DNA from: Candidatus Pelagibacter ubique HIMB140 | GTDB taxonomy: Bacteria > Pseudomonadota > Alphaproteobacteria > Pelagibacterales > Pelagibacteraceae | Direction: 5' to 3' | Assembly: GCF_025558165.1 (NCBI RefSeq) | Contig: NZ_LAMZ01000001.1 | Location: 744,001-808,000 of the forward strand | Length of the DNA stretch: 64,000 nt | Part shown: positions 34,185-43,728 of the stretch, piece by piece | Position numbering within the stretch: the first letter of the stretch is position 1 | Layout of the letters: every line of letters starts with the position of its first letter | The notes under the pieces: generated by a model | The model's database searches: none | What the model was told of the DNA's origin: nothing | What the model saw: the letters and a program-made list of their open reading frames with translations, nothing else | Made by a program: the position numbers and the translations under genes

Positions 34185-34187
34185 GAA

Positions 34188-35372
34188 ATGCAAAAATTTA
34201 AGTCAGTTGAAGAACTTATAAATCAGCTGAAACCTGAAAAGCCTGTTTATTGTATTAGGAAGAAATCCATAGAGTCTTCGGTTAAATTTTTCTTAGATAA
34301 ATTCCCTGGAAAAATATTATATGCAGTTAAAACAAACCCACATCCTGAAGTTATTCAAACTATTTTAAATAATGGTGTAAACCAATTTGATGTTGCCTCG
34401 ATAGAGGAAATTAAGGCCATAAGAAAAATAACTCAAAATGCAAAATGTTCTTACATGCATACAGTAAAAAGTAGAGAAAGTATAAAAGAGGCCTATTTTA
34501 ATTATGGTGTAAAAACCTTCTCATTAGATACAAAAGAAGAGTTAATTAAAATTATTGAAAGCACAAATAATGCAAAAGATTTAGAATTATTTGTAAGAGT
34601 TGCTGTTTCAAATGAGCATGCTGAAATTGATTTATCTAAAAAATTTGGAGCACTAACATCTGAAGCTGTGGGATTGCTAAGATTAGTAAAACAATATGCA
34701 AAAAAAATTGGATTAAGTTTCCATGTTGGATCACAGTGTATGCACCCAATTTCATACGCTAAAGGTATAAATGAGATTGGGAATATAATTAAAAAAACAA
34801 AAATAATACCTAATACAATAAATGTTGGTGGTGGATTTCCAACAATTTATCCAGATTTAATTCCTCAATCATTAGATGAATACTTCAATGAAATTAAAAA
34901 AAGTTTATCTAATTTAAAATTAGAAAAGTTACCAGAGATAATTTGTGAACCAGGAAGAGCATTGGTTGCAGAAAGTGGTTCAACAATTGTTAAAGTTAAT
35001 TTAAGAAAAAAACAAAAACTTTATATAAACGATGGAACATATGGAACCTTATTTGATGCAGGGACACCTAACATAGTTTATCCATCTAAAATGATTAAAG
35101 AAAATTCAAATAAAATAATCTCAAAAAAAATGACTGCTTTTGATTTCTTTGGTCCTACTTGCGATAGCATGGATTATATGAAAGGACCTTTTGTATTACC
35201 AAATAATATTAAGGAAAATGATTACATAGAACTTGGTCAACTTGGAGCATATGGATTAACTTTTAGAACACAATTCAATGGTTACTATTCAGATGAAATT
35301 TATGAAGTTGAAGATAAACCAATAATGTCAATGTATGAAAAAGACGTTAACAGCGCTCATATGGTTGCTTAA
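34188..35372 (+). CDS. odc: Ornithine decarboxylase, fold type III (PLP-dependent)
   Basis: A 394-residue alanine-racemase-fold decarboxylase that makes putrescine from ornithine. PLP binds Lys48 in LYAVKTNP. HVGSQCMHP and GGGFPTIYPD frame the phosphate, and EPGRALVAESGS follows. The substrate-site cysteine is Cys325 in FFGPTCDSMD, the pattern that separates ornithine from diaminopimelate decarboxylases. I start at the ATG at 34188 because GGAGG at 34175-34179 is correctly spaced; the frame also opens at a TTG at 34173, inside that site. Lysine could be a second substrate. It shares one base with the next gene's start, heading a three-gene operon. Confidence 0.9.
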   Translation: MQKFKSVEELINQLKPEKPVYCIRKKSIESSVKFFLDKFPGKILYAVKTNPHPEVIQTILNNGVNQFDVASIEEIKAIRKITQNAKCSYMHTVKSRESIKEAYFNYGVKTFSLDTKEELIKIIESTNNAKDLELFVRVAVSNEHAEIDLSKKFGALTSEAVGLLRLVKQYAKKIGLSFHVGSQCMHPISYAKGINEIGNIIKKTKIIPNTINVGGGFPTIYPDLIPQSLDEYFNEIKKSLSNLKLEKLPEIICEPGRALVAESGSTIVKVNLRKKQKLYINDGTYGTLFDAGTPNIVYPSKMIKENSNKIISKKMTAFDFFGPTCDSMDYMKGPFVLPNNIKENDYIELGQLGAYGLTFRTQFNGYYSDEIYEVEDKPIMSMYEKDVNSAHMVA

Positions 35373-36415
35373 TGCCAGACCAAAAAAATCCAGGACATAA
35401 CAGTAAAAGAGATTTTTTAAAAAATCCTGTCGAACATATAGATATTACTTCATTTGACTCTAGAACAATTATTTCTTCAATGGAGAAAATGTCATTTGTA
35501 TCTAGAGAAACTGCAAATGCAGCGAACATTTACAACGAAATGCTTAAAGATAAGGAATGTACAATTTTTCTTACTTTAGCAGGATCAACATCTGCAGCAG
35601 GATGTATGAATATTTATAAAGATCTTGTTAAATACAATATGGTTGATGCAATTGTAGCAACAGGGGCATCAATTGTAGATATGGATTTTTTTGAAGCTCT
35701 TGGATTTAAACATTATCAGGGATCTCAATTTCAAGATGATACTGAATTAAGAGACAACTATATTGATAGAATTTACGACACATATATCGACGAAGAAGAG
35801 CTTCAAATGTGTGATAAAATTATTTGCGAAATAGCAGATACTTTAGAACCAAGAAGTTATACTTCGAGAGAGTTTATTTTAGAAATGGGAAAATATTTAA
35901 AAAAAAATTCAAAAAAGAAAGACTCTTTAATTGAAACAGCTTTCGATAATAATGTTCCAATTTTTTGTCCAGCTTTCACAGATTCAAGCGCAGGTTTTGG
36001 TCTTGTAATGCATCAAGAAAAAAATCCAAAAAAACATATGACTATAGACTCAGTTAGAGAATTTAGAGAACTAACTGAAATTAAAATCAAATCAAAAGGT
36101 TCTGGTTTATTTATGATTGGTGGAGGAGTTCCTAAAAATTTTATTCAAGACACTGTTATTTGTGCTGAGCTTCTTGGTAAAAATGTAGATATGCATAAGT
36201 ATGCTGTACAAATTACAGTTGCTGATAGTAGAGATGGTGCATGTAGTAGTTCTACTTTAAAAGAAGCAAGTTCTTGGGGCAAAGTGGATATCACTAAAGA
36301 ACAAATGGTATTTGCTGAAGCAACAAGTGTATTGCCATTAATAGCTAGCGATGCTTACCACAAAGGTGAGTGGAAAAATAGAGAACGAAAAAACTTCTCA
36401 AAATTATTTATATAA
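35372..36415 (+). CDS. Deoxyhypusine synthase-like protein
   Basis: A 347-residue NAD-dependent aminobutyl-transferase-like protein. FLTLAGSTSAAGC and DAIVATGASIVDMDFFEALG (about 62-110) match the NAD-binding region of eukaryotic deoxyhypusine synthase. The lysine that forms the enzyme intermediate is present as Lys304 in EASSWGKV. Bacteria lack eIF5A, so protein hypusination is unlikely; plant homospermidine synthases descend from the same enzyme. Making homospermidine or a related polyamine from putrescine is therefore a reasonable inference. Being sandwiched between ornithine decarboxylase and a ureohydrolase supports a small-molecule polyamine role. Confidence 0.85.
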   Translation: MPDQKNPGHNSKRDFLKNPVEHIDITSFDSRTIISSMEKMSFVSRETANAANIYNEMLKDKECTIFLTLAGSTSAAGCMNIYKDLVKYNMVDAIVATGASIVDMDFFEALGFKHYQGSQFQDDTELRDNYIDRIYDTYIDEEELQMCDKIICEIADTLEPRSYTSREFILEMGKYLKKNSKKKDSLIETAFDNNVPIFCPAFTDSSAGFGLVMHQEKNPKKHMTIDSVREFRELTEIKIKSKGSGLFMIGGGVPKNFIQDTVICAELLGKNVDMHKYAVQITVADSRDGACSSSTLKEASSWGKVDITKEQMVFAEATSVLPLIASDAYHKGEWKNRERKNFSKLFI

Positions 36416-36417
36416 AA

Positions 36418-37293
36418 TTGAAATATTTATCAAACAAACATGGTTTCTTAGGAATTGATAATACATTCAACTTCAAAGAAAAAGTAGTAGTTGTTCCATT
36501 TGGACTTGAAAAAACAGTTAGTTATGGTGGTGGAACAAAAAATGGACCAAAAGAAATTATCAAAGCTTCTCACCAAGTTGAACTTTATGATGAGGAACTA
36601 AATTGTGAACCTTACAAAAAAATAGGTATCAAGACATTAAAACCATTCAAAATTGATAAAAATATCAAAGTAGCATTAAATAAAATTTCTAAAATCAATG
36701 GGGAAATTTTAAATAAAAAACTATTTCCAATGACTTTTGGTGGAGAACATTCAATTACACCAGGATGCATTGTTCCTTTTACAAAGAAATATAAAAATAT
36801 TTGTCTTTTACATTTTGATGCGCACGCAGATTTACGTGAAAGTTATAATGGTGAAAAATTTTCACACGCATCGGCAATAAGAAGGTGTTTAGATTATAAA
36901 AATGTGTCTTTAATTTCTTTTGGAATTAGAAATATATCAGAAAGTGAGATTCCATTTTTGAAAAAAAATTCAAATAGAATAGATATCTTCTGGGCAAAAG
37001 ATAAAAAAAAATGGAATTTAAATAAATTTAAAAAATTGATAAAAAATAAGACTGTTTACTTAACGTTTGATGTAGATGGATTAGATTCAAGCATTATGCC
37101 TGCTACCGGAACACCTGAACCAGGTGGATTGTTGTGGGACGAGACATTAGAGATAATTAGAGTTGCAGCAAAAAATTCAAATATAGTTGGAGCTGACATT
37201 AATGAACTTTCTCCAATTAAAGGATTTAACTCCTATAATTTTCTTGTTGCTAAATTAGCTTATAAAATTTTGTCTTATAAATTTTTGTATTAG
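36418..37293 (+). CDS. speB: Agmatinase/arginase family ureohydrolase
   Basis: A 291-residue manganese ureohydrolase. Metal ligands are visible in GGEHS, DAHAD and TFDVDGLD, with MPATGTPEPGG after them, all intact. Agmatinase would add a second route to putrescine, but no arginine decarboxylase is in the window and a guanidinobutyrate or other guanidino substrate is equally possible. The start is TTG, two bases after the preceding stop, with no Shine-Dalgarno sequence, which suggests translation coupled to the upstream gene. The stop shares a TTAG double stop with the convergent yhhQ-like gene. Confidence 0.88.
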   Translation: MKYLSNKHGFLGIDNTFNFKEKVVVVPFGLEKTVSYGGGTKNGPKEIIKASHQVELYDEELNCEPYKKIGIKTLKPFKIDKNIKVALNKISKINGEILNKKLFPMTFGGEHSITPGCIVPFTKKYKNICLLHFDAHADLRESYNGEKFSHASAIRRCLDYKNVSLISFGIRNISESEIPFLKKNSNRIDIFWAKDKKKWNLNKFKKLIKNKTVYLTFDVDGLDSSIMPATGTPEPGGLLWDETLEIIRVAAKNSNIVGADINELSPIKGFNSYNFLVAKLAYKILSYKFLY

Positions 37294-37844
37294 ACTTTAA
37301 TTGGCTTAAATATTTTTAATAACATTCTAAATGGTATTAACATTATCAGTGCTACCAATAACTTAACACCTAAATCACCTAAGGACAAAGTTACCCAAGG
37401 AACTCCTGTTCCATAAAATGATATTGAGAAAAATAAAAAAGTATCAATAGTTGAGCCAATTAATGATGAAGTTAGAGGTGCAACAAACCACTGTTTTTTT
37501 CTTAAACGATCAAATATTTGAATATCTAGCAATTGGGCTGTAAGGAAAGCAATTCCAGATCCAACTGCAATTCTTATAGAAATTAAATCTTCGAAGTTTG
37601 TTGAGAAAAATAGAGTAAAAATAATTCCTATAAAAAAACCAAAATAAACTATTTTTCTCGCAATTATTTTTCCATAAGATCTATTTGCTAAGTCAGTTAT
37701 CAAAAAAGCTACAGGATAACTAAAAGCTCCATAAGTAAGAATTTCATTTAATCCATAATAATTTATTGGAAATTGAACAAGATAGTTTGAGGATAAAACA
37801 ACCACACCCATCATTAAAGATAGGCTGATAAAAAATTTATTCAT
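37290..37844 (-). CDS. yhhQ: YhhQ/QueT-type queuosine precursor transporter (VUT family)
   Basis: A 184-residue membrane protein with about six helices. YGAFSYPVAFLITDLANRSYGKIIARKIVY (about 38-67) is the signature of the YhhQ/VUT family, and SSLIGSTIDTFLFFSISFYG is its second conserved block. YhhQ imports preQ0/preQ1 for queuosine in tRNA. The start overlaps the stop of rpmB by one base, so there is no room for a preQ1 riboswitch; expression probably follows the ribosomal protein. Confidence 0.88.
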   Translation of the reverse strand: MNKFFISLSLMMGVVVLSSNYLVQFPINYYGLNEILTYGAFSYPVAFLITDLANRSYGKIIARKIVYFGFFIGIIFTLFFSTNFEDLISIRIAVGSGIAFLTAQLLDIQIFDRLRKKQWFVAPLTSSLIGSTIDTFLFFSISFYGTGVPWVTLSLGDLGVKLLVALIMLIPFRMLLKIFKPIKV

Positions 37845-38155
37845 TAAGCAGATTTAGCTACTGGCTTTTTTTTATATGGCGATTTTAATAAAATAACTTT
37901 TTTAAGTTTTTTTAATCTTGGTGAAATATTTTTATTTTTTACAGTTTTTAAGAACTCGTCAAAACTACCTTTTTTATCAACTGATCTTACTCCTGAATTA
38001 CTAACAGTTAGTTTCAAACTTCTTCCAGCAAGCTCACTTGTAAATTTTACTTTTTTTAAATTGGGTAAAAATCTTCTTTTAGTCTTATTGTTAGCATGAC
38101 TAACATTATGACCTTTCATAGGAATTTTACCAGTTAGTTCGCATTTTTTCGACAT
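37844..38155 (-). CDS. rpmB: Ribosomal protein bL28
   Basis: A 103-residue L28. The start [29 protein letters not shown] is the family's hallmark N-terminus, so I use the ATG at 38155; the frame is open upstream to 38230 but that would add 25 unrelated residues. [32 protein letters not shown] completes the core. The C-terminus (KKPVAKSA) is slightly longer than in E. coli (78 residues), as is common in Alphaproteobacteria. The gap to pyrD is 52 bases. Confidence 0.96.
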   Translation of the reverse strand: MSKKCELTGKIPMKGHNVSHANNKTKRRFLPNLKKVKFTSELAGRSLKLTVSNSGVRSVDKKGSFDEFLKTVKNKNISPRLKKLKKVILLKSPYKKKPVAKSA

Positions 38156-38207
38156 AATTTCAGTGACTATATAAGGGGAGATATTAAGGGCGTCAAGTTT
38201 ATTAAAA

Positions 38208-39260
38208 TTAAGAAAAAGTTTTATTTCCAACGATTTCTGAAATATTTTTCACCCCATCTCTAAGAAATAATTCTTTTAGCTCTTTTTTAATGTTTGCAGC
38301 AATGTTAGGTCCTTGAAATACCATTCCGGTATACAATTGAATATAATCTGCCCCTGACAAAAATTTATCATATGCAGACTTTCCTGAGTCTATACCTCCT
38401 ACCCCAATTATTTTAATTCTACCATTTAACAATTTAAAGAATTGATTAATGAGTAAATTTGATTTTTGTTCAATCGGCTTTCCTGATAAGCCTCCTTTTT
38501 GATAACGTTGAATATTTTTTAAATCATCCCTAGTACTTTCTGATGTATTTGAAATAATTATTGCAGATATTTCATTTTCTAAAAGAATCTCTGATATTAA
38601 TTCGATTTGCTTTAAATCAATGTCTGGAGAAATTTTAACTACGATTGGAATGTCAGTTTTCAATTCATTTTTCTTATCTTTAATTGATTTTAATAATTCT
38701 TTTAATTTATTTCCATCATGAAAATTTCTTAAATTTTCAGTATTAGGAGAAGAAATATTTATTGTAATATAATCAGCAACTTCATAAAATTTTTCTAATC
38801 CAATTAAATAATCATTCAATCGATTATCAGAGTCTTTATTTGGTCCAACATTTACTCCAAGTATTCCAATTTTTTTATTTGATTTTATTCTATTTAAAAT
38901 AGTTTCAGATCCTTGATTGTTGAATCCCAGTCTATTAATTAACGCTTGATCTTCAACTAATCTAAATACTCTTGGCTTTTCATTGCCATATTGTTTTAAA
39001 GGAGTAACAGTTCCAACTTCAACAAAACCAAATCCCAATTTAAACAAAGGATTGTAAACTTCTGCATTTTTGTCAAAACCAGCAGCTATTCCTATTGGAT
39101 TACTTAAATCTTTGCCAAATATTTGTGTTCTAAAAATAGGATCATTTTTATTTTCATCAAATACATTTGATACTAAATTAAATTTTAAAGATTGAATTGC
39201 TAGAGTATGCGCTTTTTCTGGATCTAATTTGAAAATTAAAGATCTTAAATTTGAATACAT
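38208..39260 (-). CDS. pyrD: Dihydroorotate dehydrogenase, class 2 (quinone-linked)
   Basis: A 350-residue FMN enzyme oxidising dihydroorotate to orotate in pyrimidine synthesis. The N-terminal helix pair ([22 protein letters not shown]) marks the membrane-associated class 2 type. [48 protein letters not shown] is the FMN and substrate region. [12 protein letters not shown] holds the Ser that serves as catalytic base in class 2. The C-terminal [27 protein letters not shown] binds FMN phosphate. Its ATG overlaps the stop of the lysyl-tRNA synthetase gene by one base. Confidence 0.96.
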   Translation of the reverse strand: MYSNLRSLIFKLDPEKAHTLAIQSLKFNLVSNVFDENKNDPIFRTQIFGKDLSNPIGIAAGFDKNAEVYNPLFKLGFGFVEVGTVTPLKQYGNEKPRVFRLVEDQALINRLGFNNQGSETILNRIKSNKKIGILGVNVGPNKDSDNRLNDYLIGLEKFYEVADYITINISSPNTENLRNFHDGNKLKELLKSIKDKKNELKTDIPIVVKISPDIDLKQIELISEILLENEISAIIISNTSESTRDDLKNIQRYQKGGLSGKPIEQKSNLLINQFFKLLNGRIKIIGVGGIDSGKSAYDKFLSGADYIQLYTGMVFQGPNIAANIKKELKELFLRDGVKNISEIVGNKTFS

Positions 39261-40822
39261 TATTTGAGTTTACTCATTATAAGGTCTTTTGTTTCATTAA
39301 CACCAAAAAAACTTATAAAAAATCCCATTCTTGGTCCATTTTCATCACCAAAAACTACCTCATAAATAAGTTTAAACCAATCTCTTAAATTTTCAGCATA
39401 ACCATTTTCTTTTCCAGTAGAATAAATCAAAGTTTGAATTTCCTCTGGTGACATCTGATCATTGCATTTTGCTAAAGTTGAAATTAAAGCTTCAAGAGCT
39501 TTTTTTTCATCTTCAGAAGGTGTTTTGTATTTTTTTTGAGACTTAATTACATCATTAAAATATTTAATTGCGTAACCTACTAATCCATCAAAAATAGGAA
39601 AATTAGTTTCTTCAATATTGGGTTTGTATTTTTTTACAAATTTCCATAATAAATCTTTACTATCTGCATTACTTGTTTCAACTAAGTTCAATAACATTGA
39701 AAAACTCATAATCATGTCTTCTTTTGGAATACTCCCATTGTGGACATGCCACACTGGATTCATTACTAATTGCTGCTCAGTCTGTTTTTTAGATTTTTCA
39801 ATGTTATCCAAATATTCATCTACTGCTTTTGGAACTATTTCTTTATAAAGTTTTTTAGCTCTTTTTGGATTTTGATACATATATAGAGATAAACTTTCTG
39901 GTGAAGCATACTTCAACCATTGATCAATAGTTATTCCATTACCTTTAGATTTTGAAATTTTCTCACCTTTTTCATCTAAAAAAAGTTCATATGCAAATCC
40001 TGATGGATTCTTTTTACCTAACAAATTAATGATTTTTGTAGATAAAATTGCACTTTCAATCAAATCCTTACCATACATTTCAAAATCAACATCTAAAGCA
40101 AACCATCTCATTGCCCAATCTACTTTCCATTGTAATTTACAATTTCCGTCTAAAATACTGCTCTCTAATTTTTTACCTTTATTATCGAATATTATTTTAG
40201 AATTAGACTGATCAATTTCTATAACAGGTATCTCCAAAACATGACCTGTGTCAGGACATACTGGTAAAAAAGGACTGTATGTTTTTTGTCTTTCTTTTCC
40301 TAGTGTTGGTAAAATAATATTCATTATTCCTTCATAATTTTCTAAAATGATTTTCAAAGTAGGATTAAAAAATCCTGCCTTGTACAAAGATGTGGAACTT
40401 TTAAAATTATATTTAAAATTAAAACTGTTTAAAAAATCCTTCAGCATTTCATTATTATGTTCTCCAAAACTATTAAATTTTTGAAAAGGATCAGGTACTT
40501 GTGTTAAAGGTTTGTGAAGGTTTTGTTGCAACAATTCTTGGTTAGGAACATTATCTGGAACTTTTCTTAAGCCATCCATGTCATCTGAAAATGTAATAAT
40601 TTCTGTTGGTAAATCTGTGAGTTGATTAAGTGCATTAACCATCATTGAAGTTCGTGCAACTTCTCCGAAAGTTCCTATATGAGGTAATCCACTTGGACCA
40701 TATCCTGTTTGGAGAGTAATCTTACCTTTTTTTTCAATAAAAGCTTTTCTTTCACGAAGCATTTTTTTAGCTTCAACAAAAGGCCAAGCACTTGTCTTTT
40801 CTAGGACATCTTTTTTAATCAT
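39260..40822 (-). CDS. lysK: Class I lysyl-tRNA synthetase
   Basis: A 520-residue class I enzyme that attaches lysine to tRNA-Lys. The HIGH-type motif is GLPHIG near residue 45-50 and the KMSKS-type motif is KISKSKG (about 288-294). CPDTGHVLEIPVIE and the alpha-helical C-terminal anticodon-binding part follow. Most bacteria use the unrelated class II LysS; the class I form is found in archaea, spirochaetes and many Alphaproteobacteria. It is the first gene of a lysK-pyrD transcript and is divergent from trkH. Confidence 0.96.
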   Translation of the reverse strand: MIKKDVLEKTSAWPFVEAKKMLRERKAFIEKKGKITLQTGYGPSGLPHIGTFGEVARTSMMVNALNQLTDLPTEIITFSDDMDGLRKVPDNVPNQELLQQNLHKPLTQVPDPFQKFNSFGEHNNEMLKDFLNSFNFKYNFKSSTSLYKAGFFNPTLKIILENYEGIMNIILPTLGKERQKTYSPFLPVCPDTGHVLEIPVIEIDQSNSKIIFDNKGKKLESSILDGNCKLQWKVDWAMRWFALDVDFEMYGKDLIESAILSTKIINLLGKKNPSGFAYELFLDEKGEKISKSKGNGITIDQWLKYASPESLSLYMYQNPKRAKKLYKEIVPKAVDEYLDNIEKSKKQTEQQLVMNPVWHVHNGSIPKEDMIMSFSMLLNLVETSNADSKDLLWKFVKKYKPNIEETNFPIFDGLVGYAIKYFNDVIKSQKKYKTPSEDEKKALEALISTLAKCNDQMSPEEIQTLIYSTGKENGYAENLRDWFKLIYEVVFGDENGPRMGFFISFFGVNETKDLIMSKLK

Positions 40823-40909
40823 GAATTGCTCTTTTTAACCTTAAACTAGTGATTATATTAATTCTTATAGAGTTGAAATTTATTTACCATAAAATATTGT
40901 TCTTTCAAA

Positions 40910-42349
40910 ATGTCTAATTACAAAACTGTTTTTTTTACGCTTGGAATTCTGCAAATAATATTGGGTGTATCAATGTTCATCCCAATTATAGTACAATTCT
41001 TTTACTCAGAGATAGACTCATCTTTCTTTGGCTCATCTATTGTAACCATAATCTTTGGAACTTTATTTTTTTTATCAAATTTAGATCACGATAAAAAACT
41101 TAATCTACAACAAGCTTTCTTATTAACTGCACTATCTTGGATTAGTATTGCAGTATTTGGATCTTTACCTTTTGTATTCTCTAGTATTGAGCTTTCAATT
41201 ACAGACTCTTTTTTTGAAAGTATGTCAGGAATTACTACAACTGGATCTACAATTATTTCAGATTTAGAGAACGCACCAAAAGGCCTTCTTTTATGGAGAG
41301 CTATTTTACAATGGCTAGGTGGAATTGGAATAATTGTAATGGCGATTACTTTAATGCCTATAATGAATGTTGGAGGTATGCAATTATTTAAAATTTCAAG
41401 TAATGACTCTTCAGAAAAAATACTCCCTAAGTCAAAAGAAATAGCACTTAGACTAATTTATATTTACTCAGGATTAACAGGCCTTTGTGCAGTCACTTAT
41501 TGGATATTTGGTATGGGTAAATTTGACAGCTTAACCCACTCAATGACTACAATTGCTACTGGAGGCTTTTCTAACTACAATGAGTCAATTGGTTACTTTA
41601 ATAGCTTGCCAATTGAGATTTCATCAATGTTTTTTATTATATTGGGAAGTATTCCTTTTATTGCTTACATTAAATTTATAAGTGGAAACAAAAAAATTTT
41701 TTTAAATGATATTCAAATCAAAACCTTTTTAAAAATTATAATATTCACTGTTATAATTTTATCTATTTACTTATTATTTTCTAACCAAGAAAACTTTAGT
41801 TTAAGATCAATATTTTTTAATACTATATCAATCCTGAGTGGTACTGGTTATGTAAACGCAGAATTTGATAAATGGGGCAGTTTTCCTATAACCCTGTTTC
41901 TTGCACTGATGTTTATAGGTGGATGCGCGGGTTCTACAGCTTGTGGTGTAAAAATATTTAGAATTCAAATTCTTTATCTATTTATTCTAAACCAATTAAA
42001 AAAAATAATTTATCCTAAAGGGGTATTTGTAATTAAGTATGATCAAAGTGCAGTTGATGAAAAGTTTATAGCTTCAATTATTTCATTTATTTATTTTTAT
42101 ATCGTAATATTTTTTGTTCTTACTACATTGTTATCCTTAACTGGTTTAGATTTTATTACCGCCATCTCAGGTGCTGCTACATCTATTTCAAATGTTGGAC
42201 CTGGTCTGGGTCCAATAATTGGCCCAAATGGAGATTTTTCTTCATTACCAGATCTTTCTAAATGGATTTTAACAGTTGGCATGATTTTGGGTAGACTTGA
42301 GCTATTTGCAATATTAGTATTATTTTTACCATCATTTTGGAAAAATTAA
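40910..42349 (+). CDS. trkH: Potassium uptake protein TrkH
   Basis: A 479-residue K+ channel-like transporter with four pseudo-repeats of helix-P-loop-helix. The selectivity loops are visible as SGITTTGSTII (about 104), IATGGFSNYN (about 217), LSGTGYVNAEF (about 312) and ISNVGPGLG (about 427), each carrying the key Gly. TrkH needs the cytoplasmic NAD-binding partner TrkA, not encoded here. Two bases separate it from the AmpG-like gene, suggesting co-transcription with no obvious functional link. Confidence 0.95.
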   Translation: MSNYKTVFFTLGILQIILGVSMFIPIIVQFFYSEIDSSFFGSSIVTIIFGTLFFLSNLDHDKKLNLQQAFLLTALSWISIAVFGSLPFVFSSIELSITDSFFESMSGITTTGSTIISDLENAPKGLLLWRAILQWLGGIGIIVMAITLMPIMNVGGMQLFKISSNDSSEKILPKSKEIALRLIYIYSGLTGLCAVTYWIFGMGKFDSLTHSMTTIATGGFSNYNESIGYFNSLPIEISSMFFIILGSIPFIAYIKFISGNKKIFLNDIQIKTFLKIIIFTVIILSIYLLFSNQENFSLRSIFFNTISILSGTGYVNAEFDKWGSFPITLFLALMFIGGCAGSTACGVKIFRIQILYLFILNQLKKIIYPKGVFVIKYDQSAVDEKFIASIISFIYFYIVIFFVLTTLLSLTGLDFITAISGAATSISNVGPGLGPIIGPNGDFSSLPDLSKWILTVGMILGRLELFAILVLFLPSFWKN

Positions 42350-42351
42350 TT

Positions 42352-43728
42352 ATGTCTGAAATAAAAAAAACATCCTGGTTAGAATCCATCTCAGTTTACA
42401 AAGATATCCGAATGCTACGAATTTTATTACTTGGTGCAATCAGTGGATTTCCTTGGGTCTTGATTGCAAGTAGTTTAAGTCTTTGGTTAAAAGAAGAAGG
42501 ATTAAGTAGATCTACTATTGGATGGGCAGGACTAATTTTTGGAGTTTATGCTTTTAATTATCTTTGGGCACCAATTATAGATAGAATTCAAATTCCTTTC
42601 TTAACTAAAAAATTAGGTCACCGAAGAGGATGGATTGTTTTAATGCAATTAGTAATTCTATTAAGTTTACTAGTTTGGAGTATTATAAATCCTACAGAAA
42701 ACTTAGCGTTAATAATTACAGTTGGATTGATCATCGCTATTGCATCAGCAACTCAAGACATAACAGTAGATGCATTAAGAATTGAACAAATTAAAGAAAA
42801 TGAGGGAAAATCAATGGCAGCAGGTGCTGCTATGGCTGTAGTTGGTTGGTGGACAGGCTACAAATTAGGTGGTGTAGTTGCTTTATTTACTGCAGAGTTC
42901 TTTGAAAATATTGGTATCCAAGATTACTGGCAAGCGACTTTTTTAATATTAGGTGTTCTAATTATTTTAATGAATATTGCTCTGATGTTTGTTCACGAAC
43001 CAGTAGAAACTGACAGACAATCAAAACAAAAGGAAACTGATAACCTAATTAAAGGTAAACTAGGATCTAACAATATTATTACAACTTTTGTTGCCTATAT
43101 AACTGGAACAATTGGTGGGCCTATTATTAGCTTCTTTAAAAAAAATGGTTTTGCCATAGCTGCAGGAATTTTAGGATTTGTCTTTTTATTTAAAATTGGA
43201 GAAGCATTCATGGGTAGAATGTCGATTGTATTTTATAAAGAAATAGGCTTCTCAAAAGGACAAATAGCAATTTATTCAAAAGGATTAGGTTGGATCACAA
43301 CTGTCGTATTTACTTTAATTGGTGGGGTAATGGCCATGAGGGCTGGAACTATAAAAACTATGTTCTTTGCTGGAGGATTAATGGCGATTACAAACCTGTT
43401 ATTTGCTGTCTTAGCATGGACTGGTAAATCTGAACTATTATTTGCAATAGCAGTTATTGCTGACGATATTACTGCAGCTTTTGCAACTGTTGCTTTTGTA
43501 GCTTTTATTTCTTTACTTGTTGATCGAACATATACAGCAACACAATATGCATTACTTGCATCTATAGGTACTGCTGGGAGGACAACTTTAGCATCATCAT
43601 CAGGAGCTTTGGTGGATTGGTTAAACGGAGATTGGGGAACATTTTTTGTCTTAACAACAATTATGGTAATTCCTTCACTAATATGTTTATGGATGATAAA
43701 AAATAAAATTAAAATTGGTGCAAAATAA
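42352..43728 (+). CDS. ampG: AmpG-like MFS permease (muropeptide import)
   Basis: A 458-residue transporter with twelve hydrophobic segments. LLLGAISGFPWVLIASSLSLWLKEEGLSRSTIGWAG and YAFNYLWAPIIDRI are the AmpG signatures in helices 1-2. TQDITVDALRIEQI matches helix 4, where the Asp is conserved. AmpG brings GlcNAc-anhydroMurNAc-peptides from the periplasm into the cytoplasm for recycling. I use the ATG at 42352; the longer frame to 42337 needs a TTG inside trkH. The end overlaps the NlpC/P60 gene, which fits a recycling module. Confidence 0.88.
   Translation: MSEIKKTSWLESISVYKDIRMLRILLLGAISGFPWVLIASSLSLWLKEEGLSRSTIGWAGLIFGVYAFNYLWAPIIDRIQIPFLTKKLGHRRGWIVLMQLVILLSLLVWSIINPTENLALIITVGLIIAIASATQDITVDALRIEQIKENEGKSMAAGAAMAVVGWWTGYKLGGVVALFTAEFFENIGIQDYWQATFLILGVLIILMNIALMFVHEPVETDRQSKQKETDNLIKGKLGSNNIITTFVAYITGTIGGPIISFFKKNGFAIAAGILGFVFLFKIGEAFMGRMSIVFYKEIGFSKGQIAIYSKGLGWITTVVFTLIGGVMAMRAGTIKTMFFAGGLMAITNLLFAVLAWTGKSELLFAIAVIADDITAAFATVAFVAFISLLVDRTYTATQYALLASIGTAGRTTLASSSGALVDWLNGDWGTFFVLTTIMVIPSLICLWMIKNKIKIGAK

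Noticed and set aside
37844..37850. Possible preQ1 riboswitch for the yhhQ-like transporter
   Set aside because: The gene overlaps the end of rpmB by one base, so there is no leader to hold an aptamer.
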